From an uncultured Pseudoteredinibacter sp. (GTDB lineage Bacteria > Pseudomonadota > Gammaproteobacteria > Pseudomonadales > Cellvibrionaceae), in contig NZ_CANMSS010000014.1 of assembly GCF_947500695.1 (NCBI RefSeq), positions 1-64,000 on the forward strand: a DNA stretch of 64,000 nucleotides, read 5' to 3'. The position numbers and the translations under genes are program-made. How positions within the stretch are numbered: the first letter of the stretch is position 1; each line of letters opens with the position of its first letter. Under the pieces are notes generated by a model. It was not told the origin of the DNA. It saw only the letters and a program-made list of their open reading frames with translations, and did not search any database. Of this stretch, positions 1 to 9,307 are shown in pieces.

Positions 1-174
1 TGCAAGTGGTATGGCTAAGTTTTAACAAAGCCCCATTTTTCCTGTTCTTATAGTCAATCGATCCAATTCAACACCTCAACCCCGAGTACCTGCACGATGC
101 AAGTGGTATGGCTAAGTTTTAACAAAGCCCCATTTTTCCTGTTCTTATAGTCAATCGATCCAATTCAACACCTC
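1..174. repeat. 97-bp-period direct duplication (two 77-bp copies)
   Basis: The first 77 bases recur without a mismatch from base 98 to 174, and a 20-base linker (78-97) separates the copies, giving a period of 97. The window opens exactly on the repeat unit, so further copies may lie to the left. No reading frame in it looks coding. The second copy runs directly into a palindrome of the GGGGTCAGA type. From the end of that palindrome to the first gene I see no recognisable signal except a weak AAAGGCA before the start codon. Confidence 0.9.
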
Positions 175-230
175 GGCTCCAAAATGGGGTCAGAACCCAT
201 GGGTTCTGACCCCGCCTCGCAGCCGAGGTG
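169..230. repeat. Nested GGGGTCAGA palindrome (REP-like)
   Basis: An outer 10-bp inverted repeat (CACCTCGGCT at 169-178, AGCCGAGGTG at 221-230) encloses a perfect 28-bp palindrome at 186-213 whose left half starts GGGGTCAGAACCC. The same GGGGTCAGA opening with its complement at the far end recurs in the hairpin after minE. GGGGTCAGA palindromes of this sort are commonly scattered by REP-associated tyrosine transposases in gammaproteobacteria. That link is from memory, and no such transposase is in the window. Confidence 0.8.
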
Positions 231-367
231 CTTAATCCAAAACAACACAATCAGAATCCACACCTCTCCTCACAGAAGTAGTAAACAAGCCCAGCCTACC
301 CCCTTCCCCCAATCAAGCTCGCGCTTTATAGTACCCAGCTATTCCAAATAACAATAAAAGGCAGTAC

Positions 368-1306
368 ATGAGCCATAACCCAGAAACCCAATTCGAGGAA
401 TGGCAAAAGGCCATTCATGGCGACAAGCTTTATCGCTGCAGTTGGCGAATTGAAACCCCCAAGGCTGTTGTGCAGTTGGCCCATGGTATGGGGGAGCATA
501 TTGCTCGCTACGATCGCTTTGCACGCTTTCTAAATGCTAACGGCTACAGCGTTTATGGTGCTGATCACCGTGGTCACGGTAAAAGCTCTATTCCTAGCAG
601 TTATGGGCATATGGGCAAGCGAGGCTGGGAAGGCTGCCTAGACGATATGGCTGAGCTGGCAGGAATCGCGCGCGAGCAGAACCCTGGACTGCCCTTGTTT
701 CTTTTCGGCCACAGTATGGGGGCTGTGCTTTCTCAACAGCTAATCACCGATATAGAAGAGCCATACGCGGGTGTCGTTTTATCGGGTTCTCCTGGCTTTG
801 TAAACAAGGCTCTAAGCAAGGTGGGGCGTTTGGTGGCTCGTTTTGAATCTTGGCGTCTGACTGAGGCTGGTAATAGCGGGCTGCTTAAAGCTTTGGTGTT
901 TGATGGCAATAACAAGCCTTTTAAAAACGGAGGTGATACCGGTTTTGAGTGGTTAAGTCGAGATGCCTCAGCGGTGCAGGCTTATATTGCCGATGAGGCC
1001 TGTGGTTTTGTGTTGAGTAATGGCAGCATGGCCGAGTTCTTTGCGGGAATGTTGGCAGGGCAAGATGCGCAGGCTATTTCCAGCATTCCGAAAAGCCTCC
1101 CCATGATGATTCTATCAGGCACGGCTGACCCGGTTCATGAGGACACCAAAAACCTAAGGGCTATGCGCCTTGCCTATGAGCAAGCGGGCCTAAAGCCGGA
1201 CTATAAGCTCTATCGCGGTGGTCGACACGAAATGCTTAATGAAACCAATGCAGAGCAGGTGTTCAGCGATATATTGGCCTGGTTGGACAAAAGTATTGAC
1301 GTTTAA
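368..1306 (+). CDS. Alpha/beta hydrolase, monoacylglycerol lipase-like
   Basis: A 312-residue serine hydrolase of the monoglyceride lipase/lysophospholipase (Hydrolase_4) family. The oxyanion-loop motif HGMGEH is at residues 39-44 and DHRGHG at 66-71. The nucleophile elbow GHSMG is at 114-118 with Ser116, and the acid and base are probably Asp254 (GTADP) and His287 (GGRHEM). There is no signal peptide, so it is expected to be cytoplasmic and to cleave acyl esters of glycerol or lysophospholipids. It stands alone ahead of nadA with a normal family length. The substrate cannot be read from the sequence. Confidence 0.85.
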   Translation: MSHNPETQFEEWQKAIHGDKLYRCSWRIETPKAVVQLAHGMGEHIARYDRFARFLNANGYSVYGADHRGHGKSSIPSSYGHMGKRGWEGCLDDMAELAGIAREQNPGLPLFLFGHSMGAVLSQQLITDIEEPYAGVVLSGSPGFVNKALSKVGRLVARFESWRLTEAGNSGLLKALVFDGNNKPFKNGGDTGFEWLSRDASAVQAYIADEACGFVLSNGSMAEFFAGMLAGQDAQAISSIPKSLPMMILSGTADPVHEDTKNLRAMRLAYEQAGLKPDYKLYRGGRHEMLNETNAEQVFSDILAWLDKSIDV

Positions 1307-1452
1307 ATTCTCTTTGGTGTGAGTGCAAACTACGCTTTCAGGTCATGCCCTGGTTGGCTTTATGATTCTTCACGATTGAAATTGCCCAGTATTGCTGGGC
1401 TCTGGCAGATATGTGGTAGAATCGCCCTCCGATTAGCCAGTTGGATAAATGC

Positions 1453-2511
1453 ATGACCATTGTGAGCGATAGACATTCAAAGGATGTCTATGACTTAGTT
1501 AAAGATCATATCGCCAATCTTAGCCAGACCCCAAAGTTTACTCCCGAGCAACAAGCGGCCTATAAAGAAAAAATCAAAGCCAAGTTAAAGGAGCATAATG
1601 CGGTACTGGTGGCGCATTACTACACCGATCCTATCGTCCAAGCTTTGGCCGAGGAGACCGGTGGCTGCGTGTCTGATTCCTTGGAAATGGCTCGCTTTGG
1701 TCGTGACCATGATGCCGATACTTTAATCGTAGCCGGCGTTAAGTTTATGGGAGAGACAGCTAAAATACTGACCCCCAATAAGCGTGTTCTGATGCCAAAT
1801 CTAGAAGCGACCTGCTCTTTAGATTTGGGTTGTCCAATTGATGAGTTTTCGGAGTTCTGTGATCAGCATCCAGATCGCACGGTAGTTGTCTACGCCAATA
1901 CCTCGGCGGCTGTTAAGGCGCGTGCCGACTGGGTGGTGACTTCGTCTATTGCTCTCGATGTGGTTGATCATTTAGATGCTCAGGGTGAGAAGTTTATTTG
2001 GGCACCTGATAAGCACTTAGGGACTTACGTGGCTGATCAAACGGGCGCCGACATGATCTTGTGGGATAGCGCTTGTATTGTGCACGAAGAGTTCAAGGCG
2101 AAGGGCATTCAGGACCTTAAGGCTTTGTACCCTGATGCTGCAGTGCTTGTTCACCCAGAGTCGCCTAAAGCTGTTGTTGAGCTGGCCGATGTTGCGGGCT
2201 CTACCTCACAGCTAATTAATGCGGCTCAAACCTTGCCAAACCAGCAATTTATCGTGGCAACAGATCAGGGCATTTTTTACAAAATGCAACAGCTATGCCC
2301 AGAGAAAGAGTTCTATATTGCCCCAACGGCAGGCTCGGGCGCGACTTGTCGCAGCTGCGCCAATTGCCCGTGGATGGCGATGAATGAACTGGAAGCTTTG
2401 GCCAGCGTATTTGATAAGCCTGAAAATGAGATTTTCGTTGATGAGGATCTGATTCCCGCAGCAATGAAGCCATTACAGCGTATGTTGGATTTTGCGAAAG
2501 CTAATAAGTGA
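1453..2511 (+). CDS. nadA: Quinolinate synthase NadA
   Basis: NadA condenses iminoaspartate with dihydroxyacetone phosphate to quinolinate, the precursor of the NAD ring, using a [4Fe-4S] cluster in the cytoplasm. The protein has the substrate-binding HYY (about residues 55-57) and three cluster cysteines in the expected contexts: ATCSLDLGC, DSACIVHEE and the C-terminal TCRSCANCPW. I chose the ATG giving 352 residues. An in-frame TTG twelve bases upstream would add only MDKC. The CxxCxxC arrangement near the C terminus is typical of proteobacterial NadA. It has its own terminator, so it is monocistronic. Confidence 0.96.
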   Translation: MTIVSDRHSKDVYDLVKDHIANLSQTPKFTPEQQAAYKEKIKAKLKEHNAVLVAHYYTDPIVQALAEETGGCVSDSLEMARFGRDHDADTLIVAGVKFMGETAKILTPNKRVLMPNLEATCSLDLGCPIDEFSEFCDQHPDRTVVVYANTSAAVKARADWVVTSSIALDVVDHLDAQGEKFIWAPDKHLGTYVADQTGADMILWDSACIVHEEFKAKGIQDLKALYPDAAVLVHPESPKAVVELADVAGSTSQLINAAQTLPNQQFIVATDQGIFYKMQQLCPEKEFYIAPTAGSGATCRSCANCPWMAMNELEALASVFDKPENEIFVDEDLIPAAMKPLQRMLDFAKANK

Positions 2512-2533
2512 TTGCAGAAATGTAGTCGCTAGG

Positions 2534-2556
2534 CGCCCGCAGTAGCGGGCGTTTTT
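2534..2556 (+). terminator. Rho-independent terminator of nadA
   Basis: A 7-bp GC stem (CGCCCGC / GCGGGCG) with an AGTA loop is followed by five T residues, 22 bases after the nadA stop codon. Confidence 0.9.
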
Positions 2557-2686
2557 GTTTGGCTTGAGTAAAAATTCAAGGGCCAAAAGCCTTGCCATTC
2601 AGTCTGAGTAATGTCTGAATAAGGGCTGTGTATTTTTCTAATGGGTAGGGCATTGAAGCCAGCCCAATAATAATTAGCGAGACTCC

Positions 2687-5600
2687 ATGTCCACCTCATT
2701 TATCCATTTGAGACTCCATACTGAATACTCTTTGGTAGACAGTATCGTCCGTATTAAGCCCCTTGTCGCCAAAGTAGCTGAAATGGGCATGCCGGCGGTG
2801 GCGGTTACGGATCACTGTAATTTCTATGGTTTGATCAAGTTTTATAATGCCTGCTATGGGGCAGGTGTTAAGCCTATCGCAGGCGCTGATTTTTGGATGG
2901 CGCCTGAAGACGCTGAGGGCAAACCCACATTGATAACCTTGCTATCAATGGGCCCCAAAGGCTACCGTAATATCACCGAACTTATCTCAAGGGCCTACCA
3001 AGAAGGTCAGGTGCATGCGCACCCTTATTTAAAGCGTGAGTGGTTGGAAGAAAAGAGTGATGACATCATCGTTTTATCTGGTGGTCGTCACGGTGATATT
3101 GGCTTGTCTTTATTGGCCGATCGTCAAGCGCAAGCGGAAGAATCCTTGCAGCGCTGGTTGCAGCATTTCCCCGATCGTTTTTATCTTGAGTTGCAGCGCA
3201 CTGGGCGTGAACACGAAGAAGATTATTTGCATGCGGCGGTGGATTTAGCAGCGCGTTTCAATTGCCCGGTAGTAGCTACCAACGATGTACGCTTCTTGGC
3301 GGCGGAAGAATTTGAAGTGCACGAAGCGCGAGTGTGTATCGGTGAGGGTATGGCCCTTGATGATAAGCGTCGTGAGCGTAAATATTCCGATCAACAATAT
3401 TTGCGCAGCCCGGCTGAAATGGAAGAGTTGTTTAGCGATATTCCCGAAGCCCTGCAAAACTCCGTAGAAATTGCCAAGCGTTGTAGTGTTGATATCGAAT
3501 TGGGGACTTACTATCTACCGGATTACCCCATTCCCGATGACTTTGAATCCGATCCATTTTTTAAAGAACATATTCCCTATGAGACTTTAGCTGGCTGGGC
3601 CGCTAAAGCGATGGAAGAAAAGTGGGCGGGTCGCGAAGAAGAAAAAGAATATAGAGAAATGCTACAAACCAATATCTTCTTCCAGAAGATATCTTATGAA
3701 GGTTTGTACGAGCGCTTGGAAATTATTCTGCCCGATAAACAAGCAGAAGATTACCCTGCGCAGTTAAAAGAATATACCGACCGTTTGCAGTTCGAGCTCG
3801 ATATTATTATGCAAATGGGTTTCCCGGGTTACTTCCTGATCGTAATGGACTTTATTCAGTGGTCAAAAGATCACGACATTCCTGTAGGGCCTGGCCGGGG
3901 CTCCGGTGCCGGTTCCTTGGTGGCATACGCTCAAAAAATTACCGATCTCGATCCGCTAGAATACGATTTGCTGTTTGAGCGATTCCTAAACCCTGAACGT
4001 GTATCCATGCCCGACTTCGATATCGATTTTTGCATGGACCGTCGAGAAGAAGTGATTGAATACACCGCGCGCCGCTACGGTAAAGACGCGGTATCGCAGA
4101 TTATTACCTTTGGTACGATGGCCGCGAAAGCGGTGGTGCGTGATGTGGCTCGCGCCCAGGGTAAATCCTATGGCCTGGCGGATAAGCTTTCTAAGCTAAT
4201 CCCTGCTGACCCAGGTATGACTCTCGCCAAAGCTTACGATGGTGAGGAAGCCTTGCGTGAATTTTTGGCCGACGATGCCGATGGCCAAGAAATTTGGGAT
4301 ATGGCCAAGCAGCTAGAAGGTGTAGCGCGTAACGTAGGTAAACACGCCGGTGGTGTAGTAATTGCTCCCACTAAGCTGACCGACTTTGCGCCCTTGTATT
4401 GTGATGAAACTGGCGCGGGCCTCGTTACCCAATATGATAAAAACGATGTGGAATCGGCGGGCCTGGTTAAGTTCGACTTCTTAGGTCTACGTACTTTAAC
4501 GATCATCGATTGGGCGAAAAAGATGATCGATAAGCGCCTGCTGGCCAAGGGTGAGCCGGAGCTGGATGTTGCCGCAATCCCCCTTGATGATGACGAAACT
4601 TTCGCGCTATTAAAGCGCGCAGAAACCACCGCAGTATTCCAGCTGGAATCCCGTGGTATGAAGGATCTCATTAAGCGCTTACAGCCCGATAATATTGAAG
4701 ACATGATCGCACTGGTGGCGCTGTTCCGTCCGGGACCATTGGATTCGGGCATGGTTGATGACTTCGTAAACCGTAAGCACGGCCGTGCTGAAGTTGCCTA
4801 CCCCGATGCTAAATACCAGCATGAAAAACTTGAGCCCATTCTAAAGCCTACCTATGGCGTTATCGTTTACCAGGAACAGGTAATGCAGATCGCCCAGGAG
4901 CTAGCCGGCTATACCTTGGGTGGTGCAGATATGCTGCGTCGAGCTATGGGTAAGAAGAAGCCTGAGGAAATGGCCAAACAGCGTTCTACTTTTGAAGAGG
5001 GTGCGATCAGCCAAGGAATCGATGGCTCTCTTGCCATGAAAATTTTTGACTTGGTAGAGAAGTTCGCCGGTTACGGATTTAACAAATCTCACTCGGCCGC
5101 TTATGCGGTAGTTTCTTATCAGACCGCTTGGCTAAAAGCTCATTATCCGTCGCAGTTTATGGCGGCTACTATGTCTTCGGATATGGATAAAACCGAAAAG
5201 GTTGTAACCTTTATCGAAGAATGTCGCGAGATGAAGCTCAAAATGTTACCACCTGATGTGAATATGGGTGAGTTCCAGTTCTCGGTAAACGATGAAGATG
5301 CTGTGGTATACGGTTTGGGAGCGATTAAAGGTTTAGGTGAAGGCCCTGTTGAAGCCATATTGAATGCTCGGAAAGAGGGGCCATTTAGTGATCTTTTTGA
5401 CTTCTGTGCCCGTGTTGATTCGCGCAAAGTTAATAAACGTGCCCTAGAGGCTTTAGTTCGCTGTGGTGCATTCGATTCGGTTGGACCGCAAAGCGATTTG
5501 GATTTATCTCGCGCCATTTTAATGGAAGCTATTCCTGAGGCCGTTAAAGCGGCCGAACAAGCCAACGCCAACGCCAACGCCGGCATGATGGATATGTTTG

Positions 5601-6310
5601 GCGAGGTAGTACCACAAGCATCGGCAGGTGATGTTTATGAAGAGTTTGCTGATCGCACTCGTCGCTGGAGTTTGAAAGAGCGCTTAGAAGGAGAGCGCTC
5701 CACTTTGGGCCTTTACCTGACGGGCCACCCCATTGATGAATACCATGCTGAGATGAAGCACCTGGTAAGCTCGCGCATTAGTGACCTTCGCGCCGATAAA
5801 GAATCCCAGCAAGTGGGCGGTTTGGTGGTCGATATGCGGGTAATGAAGACAAAGAAAGGCGCTTCTATGGCGATCGTTTCGCTGGATGATCGCACCGGCC
5901 GTATTGATGTGGCAATCTTCCCAGAGGCCTTTGAGAAGTTTAAAGATTTGTTGGCGAAAGATAACTTGCTGATTTTAACCGGTAAGGTTAGCCACGATGA
6001 CTACTCTGGTGGCTTGAAAATGAGCACCGATGCGGTTTCCAGTCTTACTCAAGCTAGGCAGCAGCGAGCTCGTGGCCTTAAGTTGCAAATCGACAGTAGC
6101 AGCATGCCGAAGGGCTTTATTGCTAGCTTGGCGGGCGTTTTTAACCCGCACCTTAACCAAGAGGGTTGCCCATTATTAGTGGAGTATAGTCGCCAAGATG
6201 CCCAGGCGGAGCTGGTCTTGGGTGGGCGCTGGCGTGTGGCCCCCAATGACGAGCTGATTGATGAATTGAAGTCCAGTCTTGGCAGTGAACGGGTAAGCTT
6301 GGTTTATTGA
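2687..6310 (+). CDS. dnaE: DNA polymerase III alpha subunit
   Basis: The replicative polymerase catalytic subunit, 1207 residues (E. coli 1160). The N-terminal PHP domain begins with LRLHTEYS. The polymerase core carries GPGRGSGAGS and the metal-binding PDFDIDF at 442-448, whose aspartates coordinate the catalytic magnesium ions. The thumb/fingers region and the C-terminal OB-fold (GGLVVDMRVMKTKKG, DDRTGRIDVAIF) follow. A clamp-binding-like MMDMF lies at 967-971, directly after an alanine-asparagine repeat encoded by an AACGCC microsatellite. E. coli has QADMF there, so the usual Gln is replaced. It is followed by accA, as in most gammaproteobacteria, across a 243-base gap in which I see no clear signal. 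Confidence 0.98.
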   Translation: MSTSFIHLRLHTEYSLVDSIVRIKPLVAKVAEMGMPAVAVTDHCNFYGLIKFYNACYGAGVKPIAGADFWMAPEDAEGKPTLITLLSMGPKGYRNITELISRAYQEGQVHAHPYLKREWLEEKSDDIIVLSGGRHGDIGLSLLADRQAQAEESLQRWLQHFPDRFYLELQRTGREHEEDYLHAAVDLAARFNCPVVATNDVRFLAAEEFEVHEARVCIGEGMALDDKRRERKYSDQQYLRSPAEMEELFSDIPEALQNSVEIAKRCSVDIELGTYYLPDYPIPDDFESDPFFKEHIPYETLAGWAAKAMEEKWAGREEEKEYREMLQTNIFFQKISYEGLYERLEIILPDKQAEDYPAQLKEYTDRLQFELDIIMQMGFPGYFLIVMDFIQWSKDHDIPVGPGRGSGAGSLVAYAQKITDLDPLEYDLLFERFLNPERVSMPDFDIDFCMDRREEVIEYTARRYGKDAVSQIITFGTMAAKAVVRDVARAQGKSYGLADKLSKLIPADPGMTLAKAYDGEEALREFLADDADGQEIWDMAKQLEGVARNVGKHAGGVVIAPTKLTDFAPLYCDETGAGLVTQYDKNDVESAGLVKFDFLGLRTLTIIDWAKKMIDKRLLAKGEPELDVAAIPLDDDETFALLKRAETTAVFQLESRGMKDLIKRLQPDNIEDMIALVALFRPGPLDSGMVDDFVNRKHGRAEVAYPDAKYQHEKLEPILKPTYGVIVYQEQVMQIAQELAGYTLGGADMLRRAMGKKKPEEMAKQRSTFEEGAISQGIDGSLAMKIFDLVEKFAGYGFNKSHSAAYAVVSYQTAWLKAHYPSQFMAATMSSDMDKTEKVVTFIEECREMKLKMLPPDVNMGEFQFSVNDEDAVVYGLGAIKGLGEGPVEAILNARKEGPFSDLFDFCARVDSRKVNKRALEALVRCGAFDSVGPQSDLDLSRAILMEAIPEAVKAAEQANANANAGMMDMFGEVVPQASAGDVYEEFADRTRRWSLKERLEGERSTLGLYLTGHPIDEYHAEMKHLVSSRISDLRADKESQQVGGLVVDMRVMKTKKGASMAIVSLDDRTGRIDVAIFPEAFEKFKDLLAKDNLLILTGKVSHDDYSGGLKMSTDAVSSLTQARQQRARGLKLQIDSSSMPKGFIASLAGVFNPHLNQEGCPLLVEYSRQDAQAELVLGGRWRVAPNDELIDELKSSLGSERVSLVY

Positions 6311-6553
6311 GTGTAAATTGGCAGCTCAATTGGCGAGTTTGTCCGTCTTGAAAGGCTGAATTATAGTCGACTCCAGAGACGCTTTCGCGTATCGTTACGG
6401 CTATTTAAATGATGGTGAAATCACCGCACATTCGGTGCCAAAACAGCCCAAAATCAAGCTGTATAGGCGCTGAATGATTGTAGGTTTTTTGAGCACTTTG
6501 TGGCTCTAAGATTTTGCTAAAGACCCCATTAGTGTAAAGGCGCCCAAGCACCT

Positions 6554-7510
6554 ATGAACCCGAATTATCTGGATTTTGAGCAGCCCATTGCTGACCTAGA
6601 AGCAAAGATCGAAGAGCTTCAGTTGGTGAGTGCGGATAACGATCTCAATATCACCGAAGAGATCAGCAAACTGCGTGAAAAGAGCAACAAGCTGACCGAA
6701 AGCTTGTACTCCAATCTAAGCCCATGGGATATCGTAAAAGTAGCCCGTCATCCACAGCGCCCTTATAGCTCTGACTATATTGCTCGCATCTTTGATGATT
6801 GGGATGAGCTGCACGGTGATCGCCACTTCGGTGACGACAAGGCTATCATTGGTGGTGTTGGCCGTTTGGAAGGCAAGCCCGTAATGGTTATCGGCGAAGA
6901 AAAAGGTCGCAGTGTTACCGAGAAGGTTAGCCGCAACTTTGGTATGCCGCGCCCGGAAGGTTATCGCAAGGCTCTGCGCTTAATGGAAATGGCTGAGCGT
7001 TTTAAAATGCCAGTGCTCACTTTAATCGACACCCCAGGGGCCTACCCAGGTATCGATTCAGAGGAGCGTGGTATCTCTGAAGCAATCGCACAAAACTTGG
7101 CGGTAATGTCTCGTCTGCGCACGCCGATTATTTGTACCGTTATCGGTGAAGGCTCCTCTGGTGGTGCATTGGCAATTGGTGTGGGTGATCAGCTCAATAT
7201 GCTGCAGTATTCCACCTACTTTGTTATCTCACCAGAAGGCTGTGCCAATATCATTTGGAAAACAGTTGAAAAAGCTCCACTGGCCGCTGAGGCTATGGGG
7301 GTGACTTCTGACAATCTGGAAAACTTGGGTATTGTTGATACTACTATTCCAGAGCCCCTAGGTGGTGCCCACCGAGATATCGATGCCATGGCGGCCAGTT
7401 TAAAAACTCACTTGGTAGAGCAGGTCGATCGCTTGGCCCAAGTGCCACTCGAAGAACTACTCGAACAACGCTATGAGCGTTTGATGAGCTACGGCAATCC
7501 CGATGCCTAA
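6554..7510 (+). CDS. accA: Acetyl-CoA carboxylase carboxyltransferase subunit alpha
   Basis: AccA pairs with AccD to transfer carboxyl from biotin-BCCP to acetyl-CoA, the first committed step of fatty-acid synthesis. The 318-residue length is standard. The crotonase-fold core is visible with RNFGMPRPEGYRKALRLM, IDTPGAYPGIDSEERG and EGSSGGALAIGVGD, and an N-terminal coiled region precedes it. The position after dnaE is the conserved gammaproteobacterial order. The tilS gene that often follows is replaced here by a short-chain reductase. Confidence 0.98.
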   Translation: MNPNYLDFEQPIADLEAKIEELQLVSADNDLNITEEISKLREKSNKLTESLYSNLSPWDIVKVARHPQRPYSSDYIARIFDDWDELHGDRHFGDDKAIIGGVGRLEGKPVMVIGEEKGRSVTEKVSRNFGMPRPEGYRKALRLMEMAERFKMPVLTLIDTPGAYPGIDSEERGISEAIAQNLAVMSRLRTPIICTVIGEGSSGGALAIGVGDQLNMLQYSTYFVISPEGCANIIWKTVEKAPLAAEAMGVTSDNLENLGIVDTTIPEPLGGAHRDIDAMAASLKTHLVEQVDRLAQVPLEELLEQRYERLMSYGNPDA

Positions 7511-7524
7511 GTGATGTTCGAAAA

Positions 7525-7551
7525 AAAAAGCCCGCTGATGCGGGCTTTTTT
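7525..7551 (+). terminator. Rho-independent terminator of accA
   Basis: The stem AGCCCGC / GCGGGCT with a TGAT loop is preceded by nine A residues and followed by six T residues. The A-run and T-run extend the stem and make it usable in both directions. Confidence 0.9.
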
Positions 7552-7589
7552 GTGCCTTGCGGTTTAATAAGTTAATAGTGAGCGAGTAT

Positions 7590-8321
7590 ATGACAAAGCG
7601 AGTCTTAATCACCGGCGCCGGTCGAGGTATAGGTGCAGCGGTCGCAAAAGAGCTGGCAGCTTCAGCTTATACCGTAATTATTAATTACCGCCAAAATCGT
7701 CAAGCCGCTGAGGTATTAAGTAAAGAAATCGAAACTGCTGGGGGCGAATCCTATACGCTGCAAGCGGATATCAGCCAGCGGGCGGAAGTCTTGAGATTAT
7801 TCGAAGATATTGATCGGCAGTGCGGGCCAATCACCCATCTTGTTAATAATGCGGGAATTTTATACGCGCAGTGTCGCTTTGAAGATATCGGCGAAGATCG
7901 TTTTCAGAAAATTCTTGATACCAATGTTCTCGGAAGTTTCTATTGCTTACAAGAGGCGATAAAGCGAATGCAGTCAGGCTCGGCCATTGTCAATGTATCC
8001 TCCTTGGCAGCCATCACAGGATCACCTAATGAATACATCGATTATGCTGCCTCAAAAGGCGCTCTCGATAGCATGACTATTGGTTTGGCCAAAGAACTGG
8101 CTAGCAAGAATATTCGAGTCAACGGCGTTCGCCCGGGTTTTATTTATACCGATATGCATGCCGATGGGGGTGAGCCAGGCCGTGTTGATCGCTTAGCCAG
8201 TCAAATTCCTTTGCAGCGTGGCGGCCAGCCAGAAGAGGTGGCTAAGGTGATCGCATGGCTGCTATCGGATGAGGCGTCTTATGTGACTGGAAGTTTTATT
8301 GATGTGGCTGGCGGGCGCTGA
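7590..8321 (+). CDS. SDR family oxidoreductase, FabG-like
   Basis: A classical short-chain dehydrogenase/reductase of 243 residues. The Rossmann motif TGAGRGIG is at 8-15, NNAG follows the fourth strand, and the catalytic Tyr and Lys are in YAASKGA (Tyr152, Lys156). The C-terminal GSFIDVAGGR is typical of 3-oxoacyl-ACP reductases. I chose the ATG before TKRVLITG because the upstream TTG extension starts inside the accA terminator region. Proximity to accA hints at fatty-acid metabolism. The substrate is uncertain, since FabG paralogues reduce many keto compounds. Confidence 0.85.
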   Translation: MTKRVLITGAGRGIGAAVAKELAASAYTVIINYRQNRQAAEVLSKEIETAGGESYTLQADISQRAEVLRLFEDIDRQCGPITHLVNNAGILYAQCRFEDIGEDRFQKILDTNVLGSFYCLQEAIKRMQSGSAIVNVSSLAAITGSPNEYIDYAASKGALDSMTIGLAKELASKNIRVNGVRPGFIYTDMHADGGEPGRVDRLASQIPLQRGGQPEEVAKVIAWLLSDEASYVTGSFIDVAGGR

Positions 8322-8447
8322 TTTTTTGTTTGAAAAGTGTTCAATATTTCCCTGTGCCCATAGGGCTGGGATTTTGCACTACCTTTTTCCCTCAAAGCCA
8401 GTAAACTAGCGCCTTTGGCGAGTTTTATATAAGGCCCTTTGGCAGTA

Positions 8448-9299
8448 ATGAGTGTATCTGAAGTCTGCTTCCAGTTAAAAGGAAGTAATATCACCTCCAT
8501 AGTATTGGAGCTGAAAAACTACCCCTCCTCTGATTTTCTCAATCAATTGCAGAATAAGGTGTCTCAGGCGCCACAGCTGTTTGCGGATTCGGCGGTGGTT
8601 ATTAGCCTGGAAAAGTTTAGCCCTGATTCAGTGGTTGATTTTCATGCCTTAATTGGCGACTGCTTTGAAGTGGGCCTGCACCCTATGGCCTTTCGGGCCG
8701 TAGCTGATGAGTTGCTGGATGCGGTGAAGCAAACAGGTCTGCCGGTTTTACCAGGTGCTGCTCGATCAGCATCAGTTCAGGAGGCCGGAGAAGATAATAG
8801 TGCTCAAGAGCAGCCCTGTGCTGTAGTAGGTGATGGGGAACAGGTCGAGATGAGCTTGGAGGCAGTTCCGTCAGCTAGCCAGCAGGGTGATATTCCACCG
8901 GAACCTGAAGCCGTTAAAACCATCATAGAAACACGGGTTGAGATTCAAGAGAAGCTAGTACATAGGCCGGCTAAAATCATTGAGCGACCTGTGCGGGGCG
9001 GTCAGCAAATCTATGCAGAAGGCTGCGATCTTATCGTTTTAGCACAGGTGAGTGAGGGCGCTGAGGTTTTAGCCGATGGCAATGTGCACATCTATGCTCC
9101 ATTACGAGGTCGTGCTCTTGCGGGCGTTAAGGGCGATAGTAATGCCAGAATATTTTGTCAGCAGTTGGAGGCCGAGTTGGTTTCGATTGCTGGTATTTTT
9201 ATATTAAGCGATGAGCTCAAAGATAAAGCTTGGAAGCAAACAGCTCATATTCAATTAAAGGACGAGCGACTAGAAATCGCGAAAATTAACGATAAGTAG
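8448..9299 (+). CDS. minC: Septum site-determining protein MinC
   Basis: MinC inhibits FtsZ ring formation away from midcell and is carried to the membrane by MinD. The N-terminal FtsZ-interacting domain covers about residues 1-105. A Gln/Glu/Pro-rich linker follows, and the C-terminal beta-helical domain (VRGGQQIYAEGCDLIV, LRGRALAGVKGD) mediates dimerisation and MinD binding. Total length is 283 from the ATG. An in-frame TTG nine bases upstream is less likely. It is the first gene of minCDE, with 8 bases to minD. Confidence 0.95.
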   Translation: MSVSEVCFQLKGSNITSIVLELKNYPSSDFLNQLQNKVSQAPQLFADSAVVISLEKFSPDSVVDFHALIGDCFEVGLHPMAFRAVADELLDAVKQTGLPVLPGAARSASVQEAGEDNSAQEQPCAVVGDGEQVEMSLEAVPSASQQGDIPPEPEAVKTIIETRVEIQEKLVHRPAKIIERPVRGGQQIYAEGCDLIVLAQVSEGAEVLADGNVHIYAPLRGRALAGVKGDSNARIFCQQLEAELVSIAGIFILSDELKDKAWKQTAHIQLKDERLEIAKINDK

Positions 9300-9307
9300 G
9301 TGAACGA

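Noticed and set aside
1384..1400. GCCCAG / CTGGGC hairpin before nadA as a terminator
   Set aside because: It has no T-run and is close to the probable nadA promoter. It may be a leader or operator dyad, but this cannot be decided.
4234..4752. 172-codon frame antisense to dnaE
   Set aside because: It is a shadow of a strongly coding gene, with a Ser-rich composition typical of antisense frames.
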